From Manduca sexta (taxonomy: Eukaryota; Arthropoda; Insecta; Lepidoptera; Sphingidae), in the NCBI RefSeq assembly GCF_014839805.1, contig NC_051142.1:19934589-19998588 (forward strand): a stretch of 64,000 bases of DNA, in the 5' to 3' direction. The translations under genes and the position numbers were made by a program. Within the stretch, counting starts at the first letter, position 1; each line of letters opens with the position of its first letter. Positions 55,567 through 64,000 of the stretch are shown one piece after another. The notes under the pieces are model-generated. The model saw nothing but the letters and a program-made list of their open reading frames with translations, was not told where the DNA came from and ran no database searches.

Positions 55567-55726
55567 CAGTTGCGAAGACTCTGTATATCTCGATTCCTAC
55601 CGGCTTCCCTTTTGTCTCTTATATGTGAAATCTTATTATCGTAAGGACGATTTGTAGACCGTATTTATGTTAGTACCTACATGTTGTGTCGGGTTCTCTT
55701 TCGTAAAATTTCAACCTTCGCCACTG
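55567..55726 (-). mobile_element. family D hAT-like MITE, complete, reversed
   Basis: 160 bp, CAGTTGCGAAGAC ... CCTTCGCCACTG, flanked by GTTGCTGG / GTTGCTGA. The interior (GATTCCTACCGGCTTCCCTT, ATGTTGTGTCGGGTT) is the reverse of the other copies. Confidence 0.85.
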
Positions 55727-55729
55727 GTT

Positions 55730-55832
55730 GCTGATATTAGCCCAGTTTGGAATTTATGCCTGGAACACTCATGCAAAAAGCGGGAGTTCTGGTTGCATCT
55801 CTGTCCTCTTTCGGGATAAAGGCGTGATATGT
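55730..55832 (+). mobile_element. SINE-B fragment with deletion
   Basis: TAGCCCAGTTTGGAATTTAT joined to TTGCATCTCTGTCCTCTTTC and GGGATAAAGGCGTGATATG. Confidence 0.55.
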
Positions 55833-55929
55833 GTTTATTTGTTGCTTTCTCTGGCGCTATTAGTCTGGCAAGAATGTCTGTTGATGCATAACGCATCATG
55901 AGGTTATAAACAGTAGTGCATATATGTAT

Positions 55930-56078
55930 GTCGGTGGCAAAATGCGAAATTTTTCAAAAGGGAAGCCGTCTGAAAATATAATTGCCTTAGTTGCGGCCAA
56001 TTTAACAGAAAACAAAAACTAAGAAAAACGTAAATAAACCTAAAACGGAAGCCGGTAGGAATCAGATTGTATAGACGA
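55930..56078 (+). mobile_element. family D MITE, diverged
   Basis: GGTGGCAAAATGCGAAATTT, CAAAAGGGAAGCCGTC, GGAAGCCGGTAGGAATCAGA; ends eroded. Confidence 0.65.
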
Positions 56079-56547
56079 TGAGGTACTGATATGGTCCTTA
56101 TTTAAATAAAGTTTTACATAGGAAAAATCAGTAGATAATTACCACAATATATTTTAACACTACTGAAAGTATTTAGAACTGATATAGGTATACCCTGCTA
56201 AGTTCTTTATTATAAGTCCTAGCTAAATTACTATAAAAGAAAAAAACTCAAGCAAAAATATGTTTTATGCTCAACATATGATACGCAGGTCACGTTGCTC
56301 TCACCGCCTAGGTCTTTAGAAACAGAAATGCCTATTTCTTTATCTACTCAGTCTATGTAGTTTACTCTAAGATAGCACACTAGTAGATCTGTAATTGGAT
56401 TGGTGAAATGGACCGAAATATTCCGGTCCTGTAGGCAAAACAGATGTCGATCTAAATAACGTCTGATAAATTGGGAGTTTGAGTTTTATTTTACATACTA
56501 GGTTTTACTAGCGACTACTTATATGAAAGTTTTTACCTGAAATCCAC
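56079..56547. other. no gene recognised
   Basis: Unassigned. Confidence 0.35.
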
Positions 56548-56762
56548 ACATATCACGTATTTATCCTCGAAGAGGTATGCAGAGGCGCAACCAAGGCACC
56601 CATTTGTCGCCAAGTGTGTTCCGTCCCATGATGTGACAGGGGGCGAGCTTATCGCCATATCGGGCACAAATTCCAGACTCGACAGGATTCGAACCCAGGA
56701 CCTCAGAGCGCTGTCATATCGCACATGCAGTACATCTACGCCACCGGCATCGTTTACTTCCA
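56548..56762 (-). mobile_element. SINE-B copy
   Basis: Minus strand: GGTGGCGTAGATGTACTGCA, GGTCCTGGGTTCGAATCC, GAGTCTGGAATTTGTGCCCG, CATCATGGGACGGAACACAC, GCGCCTCTGCATACCTCTTC. The middle is slightly deleted. Confidence 0.8.
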
Positions 56763-58249
56763 ACATCTTCTATATCTTATCAAATCACGGTACGGAAATA
56801 AGCTCAGTGAAGGATGACTATCCCCTAAGGTACGAAGCGTGAGCTTACTTCCCGACTGCAAAAGTATTTATGACGTAGTTTCCGCAGCAGAGCGCTATCA
56901 TTCCATAATGTGCTCCGACAACGGTCGACCAAAATTTTTATTGCCGTTTTTATTTATTTATTGCTCTATGAAGCGCTCCATTCGTTTCGCGGTTAAGGTT
57001 AGCTTTGACTGACGAGGGTTGGAGTGACGTGTTTTCTTACCTGTGAACACTAGCTTTTGTTTGTGGGTTTGCCTGCGATTGTCATATATTAAAATAAAGG
57101 ACCCACCAATGGCGTCGCAAAAGAGGGGCAGGAGCAACTGCCCAATTAGTGATTCTAAAAAAGTTGTCAAATGTAAAGTAACCAAAGTCCTAAGTCTATG
57201 ACTTGCTTGATCGATTATTCCCGTACGTCGAAACTCGAATGAATTCACTAATTCCATTCCTAATATTCCGTACGCTCAATTATGCTCTGCTCTATGTTAA
57301 AGCGGGAGAACAGGAGTAGGAGAGAAATATGTGCTTTCGACTTAACCTACAATTCATACTTTTCTCATTTCTCATTCATCGGATGGCGACGGTCTTGGGA
57401 CCCACTATGCACTTAAGGACTTTATTGCTCTTATAAATTCAGTCAGTGGCATTGTATATGGACCCAAAAAACATGTACTTCCAAATTGTTAGTACTCGAA
57501 AGTATCAAACTATTATATTATACCCGTGCTAGTAAATAATTTTGACTGACGTTTCCCTTGTAAGATAGCAATCTTGATATAGTACTAACATTATAACAAG
57601 TGTTTTTATTAAACATAATTTAAAAGATACCTGTTTTTGAAGGGATAGCCGGGAGTGCAAGTTTCCAAGTATTAAGAAGGAAATATATTTTTAAATTTAT
57701 ATGGATAAAATTATTAGACAAACCCAAAAACCGCATAAAATTCTGACTTCAAACGAAGACATCAGTATACTAACAAAGCACTTTCATCAGACAATTCCCA
57801 ACGCAATAAAGTTTTGTTCACCTTGTAAAATCCTTTACAATGTATTAGACTAAGTCTGAATCCGCCAATCAGACCCACGGACTTTATTGAATACAACCAA
57901 ATAATTGCCAACACCTCTACAAATAGCGTTCGTACTCTACCAGTAAACTCTACTTAAACGTTACGTAACAAAGCTGTTTTTCCCCAAAAGCAGATACTGC
58001 GCGAAAGTTTTCACATAATTTATAACTTCGCCTTACATTCCAACGTTCTCTACATAGAGATCATGCCTTCGAATTATGTATTCTGCGTGGCGTCTTCATG
58101 TTCCTTGTAGACAAATTGGTAGTGTTGATTTATATTGTATGGGTTCCTTGGTAGTCGAAGCAATGTGGTGAGGGAAGATTTGTTTTGATTGTTTTAAAGT
58201 ACTTGTAAAGCATTCAACTGATATTAAATAGCTATTTATTCACTAGTAT
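56763..58249. other. no gene; short Helitron-like 3' scrap
   Basis: AACACTAGCTTTTGTTTGTG at 57045-57075 resembles a reversed CTAG/hairpin terminus. The 99-codon minus-strand frame (56958-57257) spans it and has no support. The rest is unassigned. Confidence 0.35.
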
Positions 58250-58312
58250 AGAGTGGGTGCCTTAGTAACACCTGTGCTTACCTCTTCCGGGATGAGCGTA
58301 GTGTGTTTGTTT
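58250..58312 (+). mobile_element. SINE-B 3' scrap
   Basis: GAGTGGGTGCCTTAGTAACA, CTTACCTCTTCCGGGATGAG. Confidence 0.5.
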
Positions 58313-59048
58313 TTATCTTTAGGCTGTAGCAAAACCATTAATAACTTTAAATTCAAAACACTAAATAACAGTATACGTAAACCTGATAATTAAAAAAAAA
58401 AACAACAGAATCCCAAGAATTAAATTCAATTGAAAAATTACAATTATGAATGCGTTGTTTCTTGTTTGTCCTGATTGCCAAAATCGCAGTAATTATGTTA
58501 TACCTGTAATCAAATAAATCATCAGTCATGGTAGGCCCGAAAATGCTTCTACCTCAAAGATTTTCAGACAAATAAATATAAAAAGACAATACGAAACTGT
58601 TATTTTATTAAATTTGGTAAAGTGCGATACAAATGACTTCATCTTATTTATCTCAAATGTCTCTCCGCTGTCTTTTGTGTAGATTCCGAACGAAAATAAA
58701 AACGTTCCCAAATTTATAAATATCAAATTATTATATAAGTATCCTTACAATAATTATAATAAATAAATCAATATTATTCGTTGCCATAAATACAGCAAAC
58801 ATAACACCGACATGCATTCTTTTTTTAAATTCTGAAAAGTATTTTTCACACATCAATATAGATAGCAACCATCACTATTACTTTAATAATATGAAGTTAA
58901 GTATAACAATAAATATCATACAATTACTGTGTCTAGAAAAATAATCATGTAAGTATGGAGTACGCGTAAGGAGACCAAAACTTTATAATTCGTGAATCTT
59001 GACACAAGTTTTCATAGTAAATTTTAAACTACGACTATTTTTAATACA
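58313..59048. other. AT-rich DNA, no gene recognised
   Basis: No exon, RNA gene or repeat supported. Confidence 0.35.
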
Positions 59049-59944
59049 TCTATAATATAAAAATAAGTCGGGTTTTCCTTCCTGACGCTATAACTCCAGA
59101 ACGCGCGAACCGATTTCCACGGTTTTACATTCGTTGGAAAGGTCTCGGACTCCGTGAGGTTTATAATAAAGAAAATTCAGGAAAAAAATCAAGAGAAAAG
59201 CAGGAAACGGGGAAAATCATTTTTCACATACAGCGCCATCTCTGATACATAGCATGTACTAAAACGGCGCCAGTACGTGGTGTGTGAGTATCCCTCACGA
59301 AAATAAGTACGTTTCATTTTAAGTAGATCGCGCCGGTGCGTGATACATTGTTTGACAGCTACTCTATGTACTTGTGATATATGTGCCATCTGGCAACACA
59401 GTTTTGACGTTGTCAATAACGCATCGTTTCCCGCTCTCTCGCAATTAAACGTTAAGTCGGCATTATCGTGTTTTTCTTTGGGTCTCCAAGTAATGGCAGT
59501 AATCCTGGCCAGAATCCTCGATAAATACTTATCAGTACTAGCCCTTTGTTCGTGGAGTGCTATAGGCTATATATCATCACGTTATGACCAATAGGAGCGG
59601 AGCAGTAACGGCTAATCTAAGGAAGTACCAGTTTGAACTGAAAAAATCTTTTTGTGTCGGATAGCCCTTTGTTTGTGGAGTACTATAGGCTATATATCAT
59701 CACGCTATGACCAATAGGAGCCGAGCAGTAATGAAACATGTTGCAAAAACGGGGAAAATTTATTAGTTTTGAGAGCTTCCGTTGCGTGCGCTACGTAAAC
59801 GGTTAAAGTTATGCAACAATGATGTATGACGGGATTGTTCCTCTTAAAAAGTTCTACAAAAATATATTATAAAACAAAGTCCCCCGCTGAAAACTTTAGC
59901 CCGAAAAACTTTATAACGCGGGCGGAGCCGCGGGCAAAAGCTAG
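59049..59944 (+). mobile_element. Helitron-like element, complete, 896 bp
   Basis: Inserted between A (59048) and T (59945). It starts TCTATAATATAAAAATAAG. The 3' hairpin CGCGG-GCGGAG-CCGCG (59917-59932) is followed 8 nt later by CTAG (59941-59944). A 123-bp tandem duplication inside (59541 and 59664; GCCCTTTGTTYGTGGAGT) includes TATGACCAATAGGAGC. No Rep/helicase; open frames inside are short. The largest complete member of its class here. Confidence 0.8.
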
Positions 59945-59945
59945 T

Positions 59946-60109
59946 TATTTATAAAACTTATCCGTCATATCTTTATTATTTACATATAAACAAAAATTAC
60001 ACTTTTAAAATGTGTCCTCTCTACATACCCAATTTCTTTCCGTAAACTAAAACTATTGGTGTATAACCTAAATGTATAGTGCGTTTATTTCCAATCAACA
60101 ATAGATAAA
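59946..60109. other. unassigned
   Basis: AT-rich. Confidence 0.3.
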
Positions 60110-60197
60110 CACGTGGAAGGTATAAATCTCCCGCGTCGATAGTCGATGCTCGGCTCTTATCTTCTCGTACATAAATCAGGCGCCAACAGATGTGAAC
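60110..60197 (+). promoter_or_regulatory. candidate core promoter and noncoding first exon
   Basis: An E-box CACGTG (60110-60115) stands just before a TATA-like TATAAAT (60121-60127). About 70 bp further, GAAC is followed by a consensus donor gtaagt (60198). Spacing fits transcription starting near 60150 with a short untranslated exon. No downstream coding exon was identified. Confidence 0.3.
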
Positions 60198-60294
60198 GTA
60201 AGTGTATTGTATTTATATTTAGGCTACATTAACTGTGTCATTATTTTGATTTATCGCTTTTAAAAAGGTTCACGTCTTGAAAAGCCTGTATAAA

Positions 60295-60610
60295 GATTTC
60301 TTATGCTTACGCGAATGTTAGACTTCGAAATAAAATTAGTTTTCGGATAGTATCACGGATTTTAGAATAAAAAAAAAATATTGTTAGACCTTGAAATAAA
60401 CTGGTTTTTATGATTTAAAGATGGTACTTGATTTTTTAATTTTTTTTTATGATTGTTGAATGTAGGTAGATATTAAAATTTTTACGTTTTGAATGACCAA
60501 TTGCTCAGACCGCCCGTGATCATGAAGGTTGCAGACTAAGAAAAGTAGGGAGAAAATTAAAATACAAAAGACCGCGATATAATCCGAAAACAATTTACTT
60601 TCAAAGATTT
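60295..60610. mobile_element. family E foldback-like copy
   Basis: The left arm has TTACGCGAATGTTAGACTTC and AAAATTAGTTTTCGGATAGT; the reversed arm has AAAAGTAGGGAGAAAATTAA and ACCGCGATATAATCCGAAAA. Arms are more diverged and farther apart than at 37664-37833. Confidence 0.6.
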
Positions 60611-61186
60611 ATGTAGGTATATACATGAAATGTTGGTAAAGCTATAATAATTTAAAACACTTTTTTACTTCGCATTCTATTCTACAGAGATTATGTTTTG
60701 AAATTAAGAACAAGTATGGGAAGAAACAGTACAGAAGCTTAGGTATACAGTCATATGAAAAAAATATTCTCTATTGTATCTTTATATATCTTTAAGGTTT
60801 TAGATATATAATATTAAAAAAAAACAATTATAAATAAACACGGAAATAAAAAAAATATGATCCTTAAATGTGAAACACTAATAAATAAAACTTAAATAAC
60901 TCTATAATTATACATAAATTGTTTCTTACGCACTGTTCCATATAAGATCAAAAGCTACTCAAGGAAGTCATTACTGGCAGGATATTGGCACCCGCGGCCA
61001 ATTACTGCCCTATAAAACGCAATGAATTAGATTAGCCTTTGTCTGTGAAGAGGATAGTGTGGTTTATATGACGGTCTAGTTTACAAAATGTTACAGTAGA
61101 GTTTTCCTTAGAGTCTGTTTTATTTCAGGAGTAAACACTGTTTTTTTTAAATATGGAATTGAGGCTATTCTGAACATAGTATTTTT
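60611..61186. other. no gene recognised
   Basis: AT-rich DNA. Confidence 0.35.
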
Positions 61187-61354
61187 TAGTGCCGAAGGGT
61201 GAAATTTTCCGAAAGGAAACCCGACACAACATATACATAGGTACTAACTAATATGCATGTATGCGGTGTGCAAAACGCTCTAGTGATAATTCGATTTTAC
61301 ATAATTGCGAAAGAGAAGACGGTAGGAAATGGGTTATATTATCCTTCGCCATTG
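61187..61354 (+). mobile_element. family D hAT-like MITE, perfect 8-bp target duplication
   Basis: 168 bp, TAGTGCCGAAGGGTGAA ... CCTTCGCCATTG, with GTATTTTT on both sides (61179-61186 and 61355-61362). This copy gives the clearest superfamily evidence. Confidence 0.9.
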
Positions 61355-61362
61355 GTATTTTT

Positions 61363-61644
61363 ATTCCAACTTGAAATTCTTTCCGTGTAATAAACACTCA
61401 TAAAAATAAAAAAAAAGAAAAATAACAATATAAAGAAGAATGTTAGTATGCGACAAATAGTTCTAATATTTATTTTATATTTTAGATTACAATGTATTAT
61501 TAATTGTTGAAAAATCAACTGTAGAAGTAAGGAATATAAAGAAAATACAAGATTATTAATGTTTTAATTTTATGACTCTAAAGTAAATTAAAATTGTCGA
61601 GTATGCAATGACCTGATTGTGCCGTTCACTATTTAATAGTAGTA
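61363..61644. other. AT-rich, nothing recognised
   Basis: No feature. Confidence 0.35.
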
Positions 61645-61800
61645 CTGAGTTACGTATTGCGTAGTAGCGTAGAGCTACTACGCTTGCGAGTAATGTATTG
61701 CTCCGTAGTAATTACCTAACGAAAATACGTAGCAGTCAAACTGCGTAGCGTTTTCGTAGCGGATAAGTACTCGTAGCACAACACGCTTTTATTAGCGTAG
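61645..61800. repeat. CGTAG-rich cluster with 10-bp hairpin
   Basis: CGTAG or its complement CTACG occurs about eight times in ~150 bp. A perfect stem GCGTAGTAGC (61659-61668) / GCTACTACGC (61674-61683) lies at one side. Clusters of a short motif near transposon ends are known from hAT-type elements, but no termini were found. Confidence 0.6.
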
Positions 61801-62632
61801 ACATTGTCGATACAATATCGTATTAGAAAAATGTTGTTATATTTTTATGATAAAGAAATTTTGTACATATTTTAAAAACATTTTCTTTGTTACTATTTAA
61901 AGAAAACATGGTGAGCAAATATCCGAAAGTTCAATAATTTCGAAGATATGTAAATTTAATCCGCATTGTTGCTATTGTTGTGGAAAATATACCTATCGAA
62001 AAACCAATAAGTATCTAAGTGGCACAATCGATAGCATTGAAATTATTTAAACTGTTTCAAATAATGTTTGTTAAAAAGCAATAGTGCATATTATATTATG
62101 AACGGTTTGCAATTTAAATTGTTTTATCGTATATAATACCAACTTCACATTTTTAGTCGGAAATATACCCACAACGTTCACACTAACCAACAAAATTATA
62201 AAAAAAAATTAATAGTAAAACCGCGACTTTTGGTGAAAATATTCGTTTTTAATAGATGATTCTTGGCACATTGTTAGCTAAGGTAAAGACTGTATATTTT
62301 ATTGTTAAGCCAGTAATAAACAAACAAATATATTTCAAAATAACAATACATTTATTAACAATGTAAAATCAGCATTATTACATTTGTATGTAGATACATA
62401 TCCGAATGCACGTAGCCGCGACAGCTAGAGTTGCGACTAATTTGCAAATTGCATTACGTTTCACATTGTAACGGATTTCTCGTTGGCAGACGGTTACGTA
62501 ATTGACTTTTGTAGTTCCGCTCCTAGTATGGAGTGGTAATTGGATAATTAATTTGCTTTTTATCATAGGTTTGCTCTCAAGTTAACGGCGTCGTTAACTG
62601 GGGTAAATAGGAATGAAGGGGTGAATAGATGG
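61801..62632. other. no gene recognised
   Basis: AT-rich DNA. The minus-strand frame 62378-62566 is unsupported. Confidence 0.35.
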
Positions 62633-62792
62633 CTGTGGCGAAAGGTGAAATTTTCCGAAAAGCAACCCGACACAAAATATAGGCACATAAATGCGGTCTG
62701 TAAATCGTTCTAATGTTATTTGAATTCGACTGAAAATCTATATAAAGGGAAGCCGACAGGAATTGCGTTATGTGGACCCTTCGCCAATGGTA
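62633..62792 (+). mobile_element. family D MITE
   Basis: CTGTGGCGAAAGGTGAAATT ... GGGAAGCCGACAGGAATTGC ... CCTTCGCCAATG. Flanking octamers do not match well, so ends or duplication have eroded. Confidence 0.75.
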
Positions 62793-63025
62793 GGGACAAT
62801 AATAATGAATATTAAATAATCATATTTAATCCAAATTACTCTTTCCTGATTGATAAATAAACTTCTTTAAACTGACCATAAAAATTTGGACATTAGTTCA
62901 ATCAATGCATTTGTATAATCAAAAGATCAATTTCATCCCTATTGACCTCAGCTTCTTTATCTTAAACTTTAATCGTATTGCACATTCTTGAAATGTATGA
63001 AATACACCTACTCAGGTGCATTCTA

Positions 63026-63115
63026 GGGGCCAACCATAGAGTACGTCACCGTTAACGCAGGAAGGGGGTCAACACAGTGTGAGATACATTTTGTAACGAC
63101 ACATATTAAAAACTA
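63026..63115 (+). mobile_element. DNA-transposon fragment (tentative)
   Basis: TAGGGGCCAACCATAGAGTA, GTCACCGTTAACGCAGG and GGGGGTCAACACAGTGTGAG resemble the terminal part of a dispersed insect DNA element. No second terminus. Confidence 0.35.
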
Positions 63116-63351
63116 AAAGACATAACCTTAACTTAACGAAAAACTAAAATGTTTTATATCTGGCTATATAAGATTTTTTATATTTTGTTGCCGAATTCCC
63201 GTTCGCACGAACGTCCCGCTGTATCACAGGGTCGCTCGCAAGCCGCATTTGAACCAGATTCCACCCGATGCGACGTGATGTTAATTATATTAAAAAAGTA
63301 ATCCTTTAGGATTGCTGTTTCCATTTATTCAGTGTTGAGTGTAAAATACAA

Positions 63352-63486
63352 TGTGACGTCACACTAAGGGAGCATATAAATAAATGTAACCACCTGTGAT
63401 AGGAACGGAGGAGTACGTGTAGATACGTGTGACGTAATTAATGGATGCCTCCTAGAAAAGATTCTTTCTTTTCAAATAATGCCAGG
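63352..63486 (+). promoter_or_regulatory. CRE palindrome, TATA-like box and possible first exon
   Basis: TGTGACGTCACA (63352-63363) is a perfect palindrome containing the CREB/ATF site TGACGTCA. TATAAATAA follows about 12 bp later (near 63375) and a half site TGACGTAA near 63430. ATGCCAGG (63479-63486) ends at a good donor, gtaaga. An upstream mini-frame ATGGATGCCTCCTAG lies between. The proposed gene would lie beyond the window; nothing proves transcription. Confidence 0.3.
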
Positions 63487-63489
63487 GTA

Positions 63490-64000
63490 AGATTCTGAGA
63501 ATAATTAAGCAAAATGCAATTTTATTTTCTCGAAGCTATTACGCGTCTCCACTCACTTTCTTTTGTTTTTATCCTACTTTTATCAATTTTTTATTCATGA
63601 GCATATGAGAGTTAATGACTTTATTCGAAAAGACCCTAATTGCCTCCTCTAGTAAACACCAATTCTTCTAATCATAATCTCTCTGGCATTGTGAATAGTA
63701 AGGTTTGATGACTACTTACTATGCGTGCACGGACGGTTCTATTAGCTGTCAAATAACCGCCTCAAAGAATAATTTCCATCACGGAATTACTACATGTGTT
63801 CGTACTACATGTGTTGCCACATGATGAATATGTGTATATACTGACATGATTATTCAACAGCTCGTATGCGCTTACTCTCACCATAAGATAATGCATTTGC
63901 TCTAGGTCGAAAAAAAGCATCAGTCTCCGCTTAGGGTGAGCCCTTTGTAGATTTAAAATCTTTTTTGTATCTGATGTCAGTAATACCATATCAGGACTAC
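63490..64000. other. no gene recognised
   Basis: The minus-strand frame at 63762-63989 has no coding support. Confidence 0.35.

Noticed and set aside
56958..57257. 99-codon minus-strand open frame
   Set aside because: Crosses a Helitron-like scrap; no splice sites or recognisable motif.
1..64000. CRISPR arrays, rRNA genes, bacterial operons or a prophage
   Set aside because: No regularly spaced identical repeats, no rRNA-like stretches, no dense coding; repeats and splice signals are those of an insect genome.

Overview
This is an AT-rich animal genomic window. It is almost entirely intergenic or intronic DNA filled with transposable-element copies. The retroposon and DNA-transposon families are ones I associate with moths and butterflies (Lepidoptera): tRNA-headed SINEs, short Helitron-like elements ending in CTAG, hAT- and mariner-type MITEs, and CR1/RTE-like LINE relics. 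Spliceosomal exons with GT/AG junctions and the absence of operons support an insect. I saw no rRNA, no convincing functional tRNA gene, no CRISPR array and nothing bacterial. Repeat families are named by letter here: SINE-A and SINE-B (tRNA-headed), C (a GTCGAC-palindrome repeat), D (a 160-168 bp hAT-like MITE with 8-bp target duplications), E (a repeat that often forms foldbacks), F (a poly(A) retroposon), and G (a 405 bp MITE flanked by TA).

Layout. 1-14.6 kb holds scattered SINEs, C, D and Helitron-like copies with no gene. 14.68-16.39 kb is a young LTR-type element whose interior is a decayed non-LTR reverse-transcriptase segment. 19.7-20.9 kb is a 5'-truncated LINE. 25.1-25.9 kb is a nested locus: a G MITE sits inside a C repeat, beside a short decayed fragment of an ATP synthase beta-subunit coding sequence. 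33.9-34.04 kb is the best host-gene exon, on the plus strand, encoding a membrane anchor followed by a very basic stretch; its start resembles the N-terminus of synaptotagmin 7, which is tentative. 36.3-36.9 kb is a probable small two-exon membrane-protein gene on the minus strand with a one-base frameshift in a homopolymer. 39.7-40.9 kb is an intact mariner-family (DD37D, maT-type) transposase gene. 50.6-52.0 kb is a 1.3 kb inverted repeat with roughly 520 bp arms carrying a LINE pol C-terminus. 59.0-59.9 kb is a complete Helitron-like element. Candidate promoters or first exons lie near 48.1-48.5, 60.1-60.2 and 63.35-63.49 kb.

How it fits together. The plus-strand exon at 33.9 kb implies a gene with upstream noncoding exon(s) and a long downstream intron, so much of the right half may be intron. 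The intact mariner could in principle encode active transposase. Almost everything else is non-autonomous and depends on enzymes encoded elsewhere. I did not find a clearly new multi-gene system. The most unusual objects are the LTR-flanked LINE fragment, the ATP synthase beta fragment between mirrored repeats, the large inverted repeat, and the Helitron-like insertion 10 bp past a splice donor. Family names rest on sequence reading without database searches.
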